Below the pieces are notes generated by a model. The model worked only from the letters and a program-made list of their open reading frames with translations. It had not been told where the DNA came from and did no database searches. A stretch of DNA of 64,000 bases from Rutpela maculata (lineage: Eukaryota > Arthropoda > Insecta > Coleoptera > Cerambycidae), in contig OW386285.2 of NCBI GenBank assembly GCA_936432065.2, positions 408,348,547-408,412,546 of the forward strand. The letters are read 5' to 3'. Within the stretch, counting starts at the first letter, position 1; the number at the start of each line of letters is the position of its first letter. This document shows positions 35,300 to 46,014 of this stretch, one piece after another. The position numbers were made by a program, and so were the translations under genes.

Positions 35300-36985
35300 A
35301 GCACTGTTCTACGAATAAAGAAGAGGTGGGAACAAGAAGGGACCGTGACTAGAAGGCCGTGTTCGGGAAGACCTAAAATTTCAAACGCGGAGCAGGACGG
35401 AGCTTTTGGATAATTTAAGGGAAAACCCTTTCAATATGGCCAGACAAGCGGTTTTTGAGACCAACTTTCCAGAATAGTGGGTTACAGCGTGCCGTCGTGT
35501 GAAAAAATCAGAAATTATAAATTTCGCAAGTGCAAAGAAAAATAAATATCTTAACAGAAGAAAATAAGCAGTCCCGGATAATATTTTGCCTGAATTATAC
35601 AGGGTGCGCCACTTAAAACTCCCCAGACTTTTAACTTTTTTATTTTTTAAGCCACGACCATGTTGGGCACATCAAATCACATCAAATTGTATTTTTAAGG
35701 CGTTTAAACATGTGTACAGAGTGATTTAAAATTTTTTTTTTTGAAAAAAGTTGTTAAGAAAGAAAACTTAATTTCCTTGAATATTTTTTTACCCCACCCT
35801 GTCTGTGCATGAACTGCGTTAATGTTTTCTTATAAAAATTTTAATTAGCTTCAATCTATGTTATTACGTCATATTCGAAATTCTCTTTGGTTTTAGAGAA
35901 AAAAATAAAAAACACTCTCCGATTCCAAACTGATTTTATTTAAAATAACTGTGAGGAGAATGTGAATAATAATTTTATGTTTTATTTGTAAAAGACATAT
36001 CACAAACAATATTCAACGTAACAAAACAGGAACAAGAAACAAAAGAAATAAACATTTTTAAAAACAAACTTATATTAAAATGTACTAAATAGGAAATTGC
36101 AAAATTTTTATTTTTTAAAAATTTTTATTTTAATAACATAAATTGAAGCTAATTAAAACCTTTATAAGAAAACATTAACACAGTTCATGTACAGGGTGAG
36201 GTAAAAAAATATTCAAAGAAATTAAGTTTCTTTTCTTAACAATTTTTTTCACAAATTTTTTTTTAATCACTCTATATGCATGTTTAAAGGCTTTAAAAAT
36301 GTCTACAATTTGATGTGCCCAACATGGTCATCGCTTCAAAAATAAAAAAGTTACAAGTCCGGGGTGTTTTAAGTGGCGCACCCTGTATATACCGATCTAT
36401 AAATTTTTGGAATACTGTAATATTTTCTGACGAAAAAGTATTTAAATCGTGCAATGATGGTCGTTTACGGTGTATCGACCAGTAAATTCAAGATTTTCTG
36501 AACGATATGTTTCACCACGAAACATGTCTGGACGATTCTCTGTCAATGTTTGGACTTGGATAAGTATTCTCTGTCCAGGGGTAACCTGGCGCATTGATGG
36601 TCGGTTTAATGCAGTAGCTTACCTTCACATCTTACAAAATGTTATGCTTCTTTCTGTGGAACAATTATATCCTAATGATATCATATTTCAACAGGATAAT
36701 TGCCCTATCGACACCGCTCGAGTAATAACACAAAGGTATCAAAAAACATTACCATGGCCGACCTGTAGTCCTGATATGAACCCCATAGAAAATGTTTGTG
36801 GTTTAATTGTCAAGAAAATTTATAAACGGAACTTTAGACCTGCAAATGTTGAAGAATTGTAGGTTATTCAAAATGCGTGGGAAGAGTTGAGCAAAGACCA
36901 GAATTATTGGCGAAATTTTATAGAATCTATGCCCAGGAGATTGGATGCAGTACTATAGGCTAATGGGGCCATGACAAAATATTAA
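35300..36985 (+). pseudogene. Tc1-like transposase remnant interrupted by a MITE
   Basis: Tc1 transposases are DDE enzymes that cut and paste at TA. The N-terminal part (about 35320-35595) reads in pieces: R-W-E-Q-E-G-T-V-T-R-R-P, then C-S-G-R-P-K and NPFNMARQAVFETNFPE. After the MITE at 35600-36385 it resumes with VIFSDEKVFKSCNDGRLR (first catalytic D). A 130-codon open stretch follows with SPRNMSGRFSVNVWTWIS, FQQDNCPIDTA (second D; the usual His is Asp here) and WPTCSPDMNPIENVCGLIVK (catalytic E). The C-terminal NYWRNFIESMPRRLDAVL continues past a stop at about 36859. Frameshifts and stops make it inactive. The terminal inverted repeats of the Tc1 element itself were not found. Confidence 0.85.
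35600..36385. mobile_element. 786-bp MITE with CAGGGTGCGCC termini, TATA duplication
   Basis: Starts CAGGGTGCGCCACTTAAAAC and ends in the reverse complement (GTTTTAAGTGGCGCACCCTG). The arms extend several hundred bp, for example AAGAAAACATTAACACAG against CTGCGTTAATGTTTTCTTAT near 35815. TATA flanks both sides at 35596-35599 and 36386-36389, and removing element plus one TATA rejoins the Tc1 sequence. Termini and target fit a Tc1/mariner-type non-autonomous element. Confidence 0.9.
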
Positions 36986-37775
36986 AACCATTTTTAATAT
37001 ATTTGTATTTATTTTTGTGTTCGTTTTAATTAAATTTTAATTAAATGACAATATCATCTTTAACCTAATCTCAAAATTATCCGTTCATACAGCTAAAATT
37101 TTGCAAAATCATTCTTACTTAATTTTGAATGTGTACGCGAAAGTTTTGAAAGCAAGTGTACATGTGTTTACGTGATCATAAAGGAGGAGATTGTGAAATA
37201 TAATTGAAAAATCGACTTAACTGAAGATTAATTTAAATTATATAAAAAATATCGTCCGAAATGATTATATTCCTCCCTCCTTTACAATCCCCATTTTCAA
37301 GATCTATTTTAGCACATTTTAAACATTGCGAATCAGTGACCCAATTGACGGAAATTACATGTGTTTATGTAATTATTCTGGAGGAGATTGTTCATACAAT
37401 TTAAAATAATCGTCAGGTACCTAAGTCGATTAATTTTTCAGTTTTGCCATATATTAAGATAAGAACCCCTTTGTTCTTTATCAATCATTCAGCTAGTAAC
37501 ATTCATGTAAGTAAATAAAGCAGCTTTGAATCTGAATAATCTCTTGTTAGAAGAAATTACAAGCATTAGAAAAAATGTCATCGAGCAGCCATTATTATTA
37601 TTAATTTACTATAACAACCACTATTATATTATAGGCATTATTACTTTCTGATCTTTCAATATTACTACTGTAACTAAGGAAACTTATTGTAACAAGAACT
37701 AATCCACGAATAAAGAAAAATTTTACTCCTTGCCAGTTTCATGTATTTTTTATGAATAGTATGATTATAACTTAC
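36986..37775. other. Intronic sequence with copia-like polypurine/LTR-start motifs
   Basis: ATAAAGGAGGAGATTGTG at about 37178 and ATTCTGGAGGAGATTGTTC at about 37374 are direct repeats resembling a copia-type polypurine tract plus LTR start. About 37490-37560 (AATAAAGCAGC, TTTGAATCTG) looks like an LTR R region. I could not define two LTRs or a protein, so no element is called. Confidence 0.35.
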
Positions 37776-37970
37776 CGTCGTCAGCATACAAGTATTTTCC
37801 TTTATTGCTCCGCAACATCCAAAAAAGGCAGTGACGAATATAATAGATCCTATGATTATTAGTAAAATCGGAGGTAGGCCTAAGTGGTATTTGTCAGGAA
37901 TGAAGGTTTGTATGTCATTGTTTTTTAGTTTTAATAAGACACCCACACCTAGCAGCGCTGCACCAGCAAT
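37776..37970 (-). CDS. Tetraspanin, internal exon: end of TM1, small loop, TM2
   Basis: Tetraspanins are four-pass membrane proteins that organise other membrane proteins into microdomains. This is the most upstream exon found, with 65 codons in phase 0. It starts after an acceptor reading TTATTTCCAG and ends at GTAAGT. The peptide opens IAGAALLGVGVLLKL, the second half of TM1. A short polar loop (NNDIQTFIPDKYHLG) follows, then TM2 (PPILLIIIGSIIFV) and the intracellular GCCGAIKEN motif that is diagnostic of the family. The start-Met exon, usually about 20 residues ending in the first half of TM1, must lie above position 37970. I searched the minus strand to the window end by eye and did not find it, so intron 1 is either very long or leaves the window. 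The small loop and the later PDSCC motif suggest a CD63/Tsp42E-like member. The family is certain; the orthologue is not. Confidence 0.93.
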
Positions 37971-38690
37971 CTGGAAATAAAAATAAGTAGCATAAATATT
38001 TACAGTCCAATATAAGCCAGTGAAAACAGCTGCAGATACAGTTAGATTTTAAGTTACCAATTTTGGCTCTCAAACACATATTACAAAATTTGTAGTAATC
38101 TATTTCATTATTAGATTAAGTTAAACATATTCTTAGAAAAAGGATAAATCTGTAATATATAAGCTGCCTAAGCTAAATTATCTGAAACATACATTGGTCA
38201 AACATAGATAAATTTTACATTTAGAGTTTTAGGACACAAACAGTAAATTAATGTAAAACTTGATTCGGCATTTGTTGTATGTCTGCTAAGATTTCTTCTA
38301 ATGAATTTTTTATAAATAATGTGAAATTGAATGATCAACTCGTTTTTTTTTTTCATTTATTTAATATCGGCCTATTTCCGCAACTAAGGCCAATCACCAA
38401 CGCACAGTGTGGAATTTACGAATCTTTTAGGTCAAAATTCGACTCCTCCTTGGTATTTCAACCAAAAAATCTATTTTGGCTCAAAATTTTCGTAATACTG
38501 AACACTTTAATGAAGAACTGCGAAAATTGCAATCCAGCTTATTTTTGACACATGACAGTTGTCAAAAGCCTATAAAAACAGAATCTAGACACTGTTATTT
38601 CCTATATAACTGCTTGGAAGGCCATCAATATCATATTTTATCATAAATTTTGACTTGCAGAATCTGAATTTCAAGAGTCTAAATAATTTT
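37971..38690. other. Tetraspanin intron 1 (start), nothing recognised
   Basis: Non-coding. The 89-codon plus-strand frame at 38279-38548 resembles no family. The missing start exon of the tetraspanin was not found here. Confidence 0.45.
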
Positions 38691-39890
38691 AGAAATCCCA
38701 AGTAACACATAAAGTCGCGGGAACGTATCGGCGACTATAAAAGCCACGATAAAGTGGACCGCTACCATAGGCTGCCACGTCCCTGCTACGTGGCAGCTAC
38801 GTAGCCGCCACTAAAATGGGGAAAAATGTTTAGTCGCCGGGTAGTCCCGGCCTCTATAGATGTGACTATGTTTGGTTACTATAAAGGATCGGGGTAGTAG
38901 CGGGTACTACTCCGCGACTCTGCGGCCTAGTAACCCCTACGTGGCTGCCTAGTAACTGCCACTATCACTTTTTAAAATGATGTTTATCTTTTAGCGACCT
39001 CTTTGTTTTTTTCTTTTATAATAATAGCGCAGTGAAATAATATTATACCAAAAAGATGTGTACTTTAGGAGCGTGTTTAAAGCACTTCTTTAGCCATTTT
39101 TTCAAACGCAAGTTACTTTTTTGATATAAGTTGACATATTAAATGATAAAATTTCAACGCACACTCAAAACAACCTTTTTTGTAATTTTTTGACAAAATA
39201 ATTTAGAAAGGCAAGATTAAAAAATTTAAATATTTATTAGTTAAACATTTGGAATACTTCCAAAATCATTTTTCGTAAAAGTTTATGATAAGATATTAAC
39301 ATAACCATTGTCTATTTTTGATTAAAACCAATTTTTTTTTCTAAAAATTTTAACAACAACTAATAATGGCCGATTTTAACAAAAGTACTATAAAGTTAGG
39401 CCCTCCATCATAACGTATAAGGGACTACATCTAAAAGATCTGTGACTTTGGTGACCCAATAGCAACTATCCTGATGTGACTCTATAGTATCCGATTCTAT
39501 TTTGGAACTTTAAAGTACCAACAGGAACAATTTGGCTAGCCATGTTGCCACTAAAATGCCACAGTACTTTAACGTTCCAAGTGATGGTCACTGGAACTAT
39601 TCCGAAACCTAGATTGCCTCTCTATGTACCCAGTTACTTTATTTAGGCATCTTAGTGGCACTGGTGGGTGGCAGTAACTGATTCACTGGTACTATATAGT
39701 TTTTGCCACTATAGAGTAACAATAAAATGATACTGCCTAGTTCCAGTAACTACCCAAATGTTACTTTGACTTTGGATGTTTACAGTTCCAATAAATGGTA
39801 TTGGTGTGGTAACAGTTACTTTAAAAGAACCATATAAAGTAGCCTTACCAAAATAGCAATATTAGTACCCCAGGAACTAAGACTTCGTAG
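38690..39890. repeat. Zone of degenerate short inverted motifs (TAGTGGCA/TGCCACTA type)
   Basis: Two patches, 38700-38960 (GC-rich) and 39390-39890 (AT-richer), are crowded with variants of GCCACTA, TAGTGGC, GGCAGTAACTG and TAGTAACTGCCACT in both orientations, often 10-40 bp apart. No coding frame. The ends near AAGTAACACATAAAGTC and CCAGGAACTAAGAC may bound one element of about 1.2 kb whose halves have evolved different base composition. Confidence 0.45.
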
Positions 39891-39971
39891 CAAAACCAAA
39901 ACCGAAAGATCGCAGATTTGTATATAAGTATCACAAACGAAAAGATCAAAGGGCTACGAACTACGACCATT

Positions 39972-40433
39972 TTACTTCTACATCAAGTGCAAATATGGTA
40001 TCAACAAAAAAAAAATTTGAAAATATTTATTATTCAAATAGGCTTAGAATATCATGAAACGTCGAGAATTTAAGTTTGAGCAAAAAAAAATTGTCTGTCT
40101 GTCTATAACTTTTTTGTACGCACGATTACTCTGGAGTCGTTTAAGATATTGACTTGAAATTTAGATGAGATTTGGAACTAGATTCTATTTTCATCTTATT
40201 CCGTTGAAGGGTTGGGGGGTAAATTGGGGTAAATAGATAAATCAAACAGGTAAGAGTCCATAAAATTGGTATTTAGTATATACAAGAGAAGAAGCTAAGA
40301 CGTTAAAAAAATTTTTGGAATTAGCCACCCCCATTGCCACCTCCACCCCATTATTAAAGGAAGTGAAAAAAAATAAAATTGTCATTTAGTATATGTACAA
40401 GAACCAAAGGCCTCGAAAATTTTTTTTACGTTT
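39972..40433 (-). mobile_element. DINE-1/HINE-like repeat, copy B (truncated, inverted)
   Basis: TTACTTCTACATCAAGTGC at the left corresponds to the hairpin end of the family, followed by TATTCAAATAGGCTTAGAAT, a short GTCTGTCTGTC tract, GAGATATTGACTTGAAATTT-type sequence and the G/T-rich block. It stops before the far end. It is the most diverged copy. Confidence 0.75.
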
Positions 40434-40554
40434 ACACACCACATAAAATAAAATGAATTAAATAAACTTTCTAAACCCCTGATATCTATTATATATCTTA
40501 TTGACTAACTTATAGAAATAGCCACATAAGACTTCTTCATACATATTATATACT

Positions 40555-41205
40555 AGAAGTACGCCCATACTGATTTAAATAATATACAATATAGATTTAT
40601 ACCTTGTGATGTAATTCTTTTCTTCAAATTTTCTTTGAATTTCTAAATATTTGGAGCATTTCTTGTTTGTTTAATATGTTGAACAGTACTTCTTGCCCTA
40701 TATGTCATAATACTTTTGTCCTATACTTTTATCATTTTGATGTCATCCCGCTATTTATCCTTAGTACTATAATTATAAATAAAAATATTCATGGTTTTGT
40801 TTGATATTATATTGGTGTATAATAGTGGCATAACAATAAATTTTCCTTATCCTAAAGAGTTTTGAAATAGCATTTCTGTTGGGTAAAGTATGCTTCTCAT
40901 TTTTAAAATTCGTTTCACTAGATTTTGAAATGGCGCTGAATACATTAATCCTGCTCCTCCCCAACATATTATTCCATATTATCTTAAGATGGACTCTACC
41001 ATTGCTTTATATATTGCTATGAAATGTGGAATTTTTAGTACATTTTTAAATTGCTTGAATTTAAGCAACAATACCTCTGACTCTGAACAATATTTTGTAT
41101 TTGATGTTGCCATCTTAAAATGGCAGTCTATATACTTTCTCAAATATTTTACTTTTTCTGCTGCATTGACAACTTTATTTTAAGTCCAGTTTACTTGCTC
41201 GTATA
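40555..41205 (-). pseudogene. Non-LTR RT, thumb and C-terminal remnant
   Basis: The minus strand reads N-A-A-E-K-V-K-Y-L-R-K-Y-I-D-C-H-F-K, then LLLKFKQFKNVLKIPHFIAI, YKAMVESILR, a stop, and YGIICWGGAG, followed by LVKRILKMRSILYPTEMLF. This is the conserved K-Y-L-G-x-x-I-D and Y-x-A-L-V-E-S-I-L-R-Y-G-I-x-x-W-G block after the YADD motif. Stops and a frameshift are present. The catalytic part upstream is absent. Confidence 0.7.
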
Positions 41206-42064
41206 TACATCGTAAATACTACCTTCAGAACTTGATCTACAAATAACTATTATAGGTATGTATTTTTTTTTGAAACACCTTCCCATCGTTAGTATTACGA
41301 AAGTTAAATCTGAATACTAAATTCAGCATACTGTAGATATTCTACAACAATCTGACCCATAAAATAATCAATATTTTGCAAATAAAATATTCATAACATA
41401 ATACATCCGTTATACTGCTCTGGCTGGTATCTTATTGATTACAACTCATCTAGATATATTCGCCTAACGTTAGTTATAAGTAATTTTTGATAAAGGTTAG
41501 AAACTCCTTTACCCTTTATTCTTCCGATCAATAGAAATATAGGAAACGTATCGGAAACATTCTTTTATAATTTTTTTTTAATTATAAAAATATATAATAT
41601 CACAATTCTGGGGCTATTCTTTCGTTTGTAGTACAGGAAAACTTTAACTCGAAAAAAATTTGTGCAGACCTTAAACTTTGGTTAGAAGTTTTATGGATCT
41701 GCGGAACCTATAGGGGGTAATGGATGCAATCCATTTTCAGGAGTGGAACCTAGAAAAAAAAAGTGGTATTTCAAATACGTTTTTGTCAAATAACTCGAAA
41801 GGTATTACCACAGAATAAGGAACTACCAGAAGCGGCACTCTCAGCACCGCCTTTGATGTTTTTTTGTGACCTTCGCCATTTTGTTGTTGGTAATGTTGGT
41901 GGGAAACTTAAACAGCATGTTTATAAACAAACTTTACACATGCTAAATACAATTACGTTATTCGAAGAATTCTATTTATAATGGGTATTAAAACTATTAA
42001 AATAAACTGGAAAAAATCATCTCTACGAAGAATTCTTAATATAAAGTCACAAAATGTATTAAAA
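41206..42064. other. Non-coding stretch
   Basis: No gene or RNA supported. The 72-codon plus frame at 41763-41981 has no recognisable motif. The stretch includes the 3' flank of the small THAP gene on the minus strand. Confidence 0.4.
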
Positions 42065-42305
42065 TCAATACAATATCTCGCCTGAGAAAATCTGTAATTT
42101 CTTACTGGGAGGTTGTTCCGAGGAATTATTAATTTTTTTTCTGTTTAAACTACCAAGTTGAGGAAAAATGGTAGGTAAGTGCTGTTGGTAGCAATCTATT
42201 TTGATACATATTTGTCGTGCGCACAACTTAAAATTGTTATAAAGTTCGGCTGAACTTTTAGTTGCCAAATCCCCACGAGCGCATGCTTCCAACCACAATA
42301 CGGAC
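42065..42305 (-). CDS. Small THAP-domain gene, exon 2, with stop
   Basis: After an acceptor reading CTTTCTTCTTTTAAG the frame continues S-V-L-W-L-E-A-C-A-R-G-D-L, then AELYNNFKLCARQ. The invariant Trp, the A-x-x-R-x-D-L, the L-Y-x-N-x-x-L-C and the L-P-T-I-F-P (THAP A-V-P-T-x-F-P box) are all present. The final zinc-binding His of C-x-x-H-F is Gln (C-A-R-Q). A polar tail follows and a TGA ends the protein at 113 residues in total, so it is a bare DNA-binding domain with no transposase or other effector. It could be an exapted fragment or a pseudogene. It lies in the direction of, and upstream of, the tetraspanin exons. Confidence 0.6.
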
Positions 42306-42370
42306 CTTAAAAGAAGAAAGGGTAACAATTACTTGGAAATATCTTATAATTTACATCAATAATAAAATAC

Positions 42371-42471
42371 CTTTGGGAATCTTTAGGAAACCTAAATAAA
42401 CTAATGTCTTTTGCTGTCGTACTACTTGCACATTCCTTAACAACGCTTGCGGTTCCACCTCGTTTACTCAT
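42371..42471 (-). CDS. Small THAP-domain gene, exon 1
   Basis: ATG at 42471 opens MSKRGGTASVVKECASSTTA, followed by KDISLFRFPKDSQ, then a GTATTT donor. The codon AG|G splits across a 65-bp intron (42306-42370). This is the first half of a THAP domain: K-D-I-S-L-F-R-F-P-K-D is its most conserved block. Of the first two zinc ligands only one Cys (K-E-C) remains; the residue where the other is expected is Ser (A-S-V-V-K-E-C). The initiator lies only 10 bp from the edge of DINE-1-like copy C, so the native promoter or an upstream exon may have been displaced. The splice sites look intact, but loss of ligands suggests decay. Confidence 0.6.
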
Positions 42472-42480
42472 ATCGCTAAT

Positions 42481-43193
42481 AAAAAAACCGCTGCCCAAGG
42501 AATCACTACTTCCACATCCAGATTCTCTATCCGAGTCACTCACAACGAAAAAACTTTGTATGTGAAAATAATTGTTTATGGAACTTTAATAATATAATAT
42601 TTGAAATCCTCTACCCCAAAAACCCATAAAGCGATACCCCACATCGGTAGTGGGGTGGGGGTGGTGATAGGGGGGTGGTAGTGGGGGGTGGATGAAGTAA
42701 AAAAATATTTTGAGGTTTCTGGTTCCTGTACATGCACTAAATCACATTTTTTTTTTCATCCCCTTTAATAAGGAGGTGGGGGTGGTAATAAGGGTGGCTA
42801 ATGCCAAACATTTTTTTGAGACCTCAGCTTCTCTTGTATATACTAAATACCAATATTTCATGGACTCCTACCTGCTTGATTTACCCATTTACCCCAAATT
42901 TACCCCAATTTACCCCCCAACCCTTCGACGGAACAAGATGAAAATATAATCTAGTTCTAGATCTCGTTAAAGTACATATGTGTACCAAATTTCAAGTCAA
43001 TATCTTAAACGGTTTCAGAGTAAACGTGCGCACAAAAAAAAGTTACAGACAGACCGACAGACAGACAGAAATTTTTTTTTTCGCTCAAACTTAAAATCTC
43101 GACGTTTCATGACATTTTAAGCCCATTTGGGCAATAAAAATTTTTTTTAATTTTTTTGTCGTTACTATACTTCCACTGGACGTGGAAGTAATT
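42481..43193 (+). mobile_element. DINE-1/HINE-like repeat, copy C (full length)
   Basis: Starts AAAAAAACCGCTGCCCAAGG and TACTTCCACATCCAG, ends CTTCCACTGGACGTGGAAG. The G/T-rich block, CAAGTCAATATCTTAAACGG and GACAGACCGACAGACAGACA are all present. The 3' end forms a hairpin (ACTTCCAC with GTGGAAGT). It is inserted immediately upstream of the small THAP gene. Confidence 0.88.
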
Positions 43194-43199
43194 ACTATT

Positions 43200-44470
43200 A
43201 ACACAGCACAATAACACTAAAACCTTTTAAGAATTTATTTCGGTATTATGTCACAGACTGTCAGTTACCGCACTTTATTGTTTTAACCTAAAACAATAAA
43301 TGAACTGACGGATGTACCAACAACAAGTGTCGTTTCTGGTAGTTCTCTTTTCTGTGGTATTACATTGAGCAAAAACATGCTAGAGATAAATAAGAAAGCT
43401 ACTAAATTAAGGATGAATTTCGTTTTTTCTAATTTTACCAAATGAAAAACTATTAATTAGGCTTTCAAATGATCTAGTGACCTAGACGCTCAATTTTTGC
43501 GATTGCTTTAGAAAAAAAAATGCATTTTAAACTGTAAAGGGATTTTAGAAAAAATGTAACATTTCCTGTTTCTCTGCAAATATCTTAATAGATATTAGTT
43601 TAAGAGAAAATATAGTGGACATCAAAAATGAAGCATATAGACTGAAAATAAATTTATTTTGTTAATATATTTGTGAGTTGATTTTTCGGAAATATTTAAT
43701 TTTATAGATTACATCCGACCGTTTTTAGGATGAAGTATTTAGCTTAAAATGTTGAATATCTTAGAAACTGTGACACTTCCATCAGAAGTTCTAAGAAACC
43801 AAATTAAAGGTAATTAATCAATCTTCAAATTGATGTTTTGTTTGTTTCTATATCACAAAAAATAAAGAAGTTATGGCCGATTCATATGTACGTTTTCACA
43901 TTTTTGTTAACAAAATGTCGGCATTTTGTTATTGTAATTGTTCAGTAATTAATTTTTCTTACAAAAATGATGTTCTTCGTTTATATATAGCATCACCTAC
44001 CTCTAGATGCTCAATTTATTTTGCCCCTTTAAAATACCTGTTTTAGAAAAATATTCCATCGCCATCGCCGTATTTCGGTTAATTATTGCTATAAAATTAA
44101 TTTAAAAACACCAAATTAAAGATAATTTTGCCAGAAACAACTTTTATTTGAACTATTTTTTTGTAAATGCCATATTTCCTGGGAAAAATGGAGAAAAATA
44201 GATTTTTTTTATTAAAAGTGCCCCTTTTTATCCCTTATAGGTTCCCCCGGATTCATAAAACTCCTAAACTTTTTTGTTTCGTGAACTTTGGCCTATTTTG
44301 AACTTATAACCAAAGTTTTAAAGTCTGCCCAAATTTTTTTCGAGTTACTGTCATTTTTTTCAATCTTATCCCGTACATTTAAATTTTGATATAAATTTAA
44401 AATAAAGCAGCAATAGTTTTCATCAATCCTCCAAAATAAACCAGGGAGTATATAAGAAAGAAATTTAGAT
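43200..44470. repeat. Diverged relatives of the 55.4-58.7 kb foldback
   Basis: GATTGCTTTAGAAAAA with ATGCATTTTAAACTGTAAAG (43500-43545) corresponds, inverted, to CTTTAAAGTTTAAAATGCAT and TCTAAAGCAAGTGC near 56330. TTAGAAACTGTGACACTT near 43760 corresponds to GTCACAATTTCTGAGATATT near 56485, and a further related unit lies at 44000-44120. I see no clean terminal arms. No protein is encoded. Confidence 0.5.
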
Positions 44471-45174
44471 ATTACTTCCACATCCAGTGGAAGTATAGTA
44501 ACGACAAAAAAATTTTAAAAAATTTTTATTGTACAAATAGGCCTAGAATGTCATGAAACGTCGAGATTTTAAATTTGAAAGAAAAATTTCTGTCTGTCTG
44601 TCGGTCTGTAACTTTTTTGTGCGTACGTTTACTCTGGAACCGTTTGAGATATTGACTTGAAATTTGGTACACATATGTGCTTTAACCAGATCTAGATCTA
44701 GATTATATTTTCATCTTGTTCCGTCGAAGGGTTGGGGGTAAATTGGGGTAAATTGGGGTAAACTTGAGGTAAATAGGTAAATCAAGAGGGTAAGAGTCCA
44801 TAACATTGGTATTTAGTATATACAAGAGAAGATAAGGTCTCAAAAAAAATTTTGGCATTAGCCACCTCCATTACCACCCCCACCCCATTATTAAAGGGGA
44901 TGAAAAAAAATGTGATTTAGTGTGTGTACAAGAACCAGAAACCTCAAAACATTTTTTTACTTCATCCACCCCCACTACCACCCTCTATCACCACTCCCAC
45001 CCCACTACCGATGTGGGGTATCGTTTTATGGGTTTTTGGGGTAGAGGATTTCAAATATTATATTATTAAAGTTCCATAAACATATATTTCCACATACAAA
45101 TTTGTTTCGTTGTGAGTGCCTTGGATAGAAAATCTGGATGTGGAAGTAGTGATTCCTTGGGCAGCGGGTTTTTT
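44471..45174 (-). mobile_element. DINE-1/HINE-like repeat, copy D (full length, inverted)
   Basis: Begins ATTACTTCCACATCCAGTGG (the hairpin end), carries GTCTGTCTGTCGGTCTG, and ends GATTCCTTGGGCAGCGGGTT plus a T run. In this orientation the microsatellite is GTCY on the plus strand, as in Drosophila DINE-1/INE-1 elements. Confidence 0.88.
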
Positions 45175-45817
45175 AAGTAGGAGACTATCATCGAACAAAA
45201 AGACAACTTCTTCTACTTCTTATCCACAACACCTTGCCAGACATCTTGTGATTCATGAAAATGTATCTACTTGGCCTCCGCTTGTCTATTAAGCAACATG
45301 TTAAAACTAAGTGCAAATGTGTATTTATCCTTTCATAAGCATAGAAGGCAATAAAACTGTGCGGGCAAAACAAATATTTAAGTAACATGTAGTTTTTTAT
45401 TCAAGCTCGACATACACATATAGAATTAGGTTGATAGCGTGTGAGTACCCAAAATTATTCATAAGAGTATTATTTATTTGTTTTACCAAGTATGCTTAAA
45501 TTTAACTTCATAATTTACATAACTCGCCCACTATTAGGTACCTGAATCACGTAAGGTTTTATCATTATACGTAATAAATATACAAGGTGAGTCAATAGTA
45601 TGTGAACGGTCAATACCTATTTAACCGATTGAAATTTAAAAAGTGACTGTTCTGATAAAAATACTTGCCTCTGCTTTGTGAAACACCTTGTAGATTTTAA
45701 TATATTTTTGGAATATGCTTCGATCTTCCACAATTTTTATCTGAGGAAGTTCTGTTAAATTTCAAACCGTTGAGGAGATCCTGGCCGGCCACGCAGAATT
45801 GACACTGTATGCTATGC
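45175..45817. other. Spacer with a possible 100-bp MITE
   Basis: TACAAGGTG at 45591-45599 is the complement of CACCTTGTA at 45685-45693 and may bound a tiny MITE. Otherwise there is no feature; the 66-codon minus frame at 45188-45388 is unsupported. Confidence 0.4.
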
Positions 45818-46014
45818 TACGATTTATATCATAAAGTTTTGAAAACTGGTAGAAAAGGATAGCATAAGAATTAATAAAGCGAAAAGTTCCCACCCCTAAA
45901 TAGTGTGCTTCATCCCCTAGTACGTCGTTTCCACCCCCATTTTAAGGTTTTCTAGATTATCTCGGGAACGGTGCACTTTTTGATAAAAATATCTATATAC
46001 AAAATTATTCCTTA

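Noticed and set aside
36470..36862. 130-codon open frame considered as a functional gene
   Set aside because: It is the middle and end of a Tc1 transposase broken by stops, frameshifts and a MITE.
45445..45520. Candidate tetraspanin start exon (minus) before a GTACTC donor
   Set aside because: The frame from the ATG hits a stop within 12 codons and shows no TM1 pattern.
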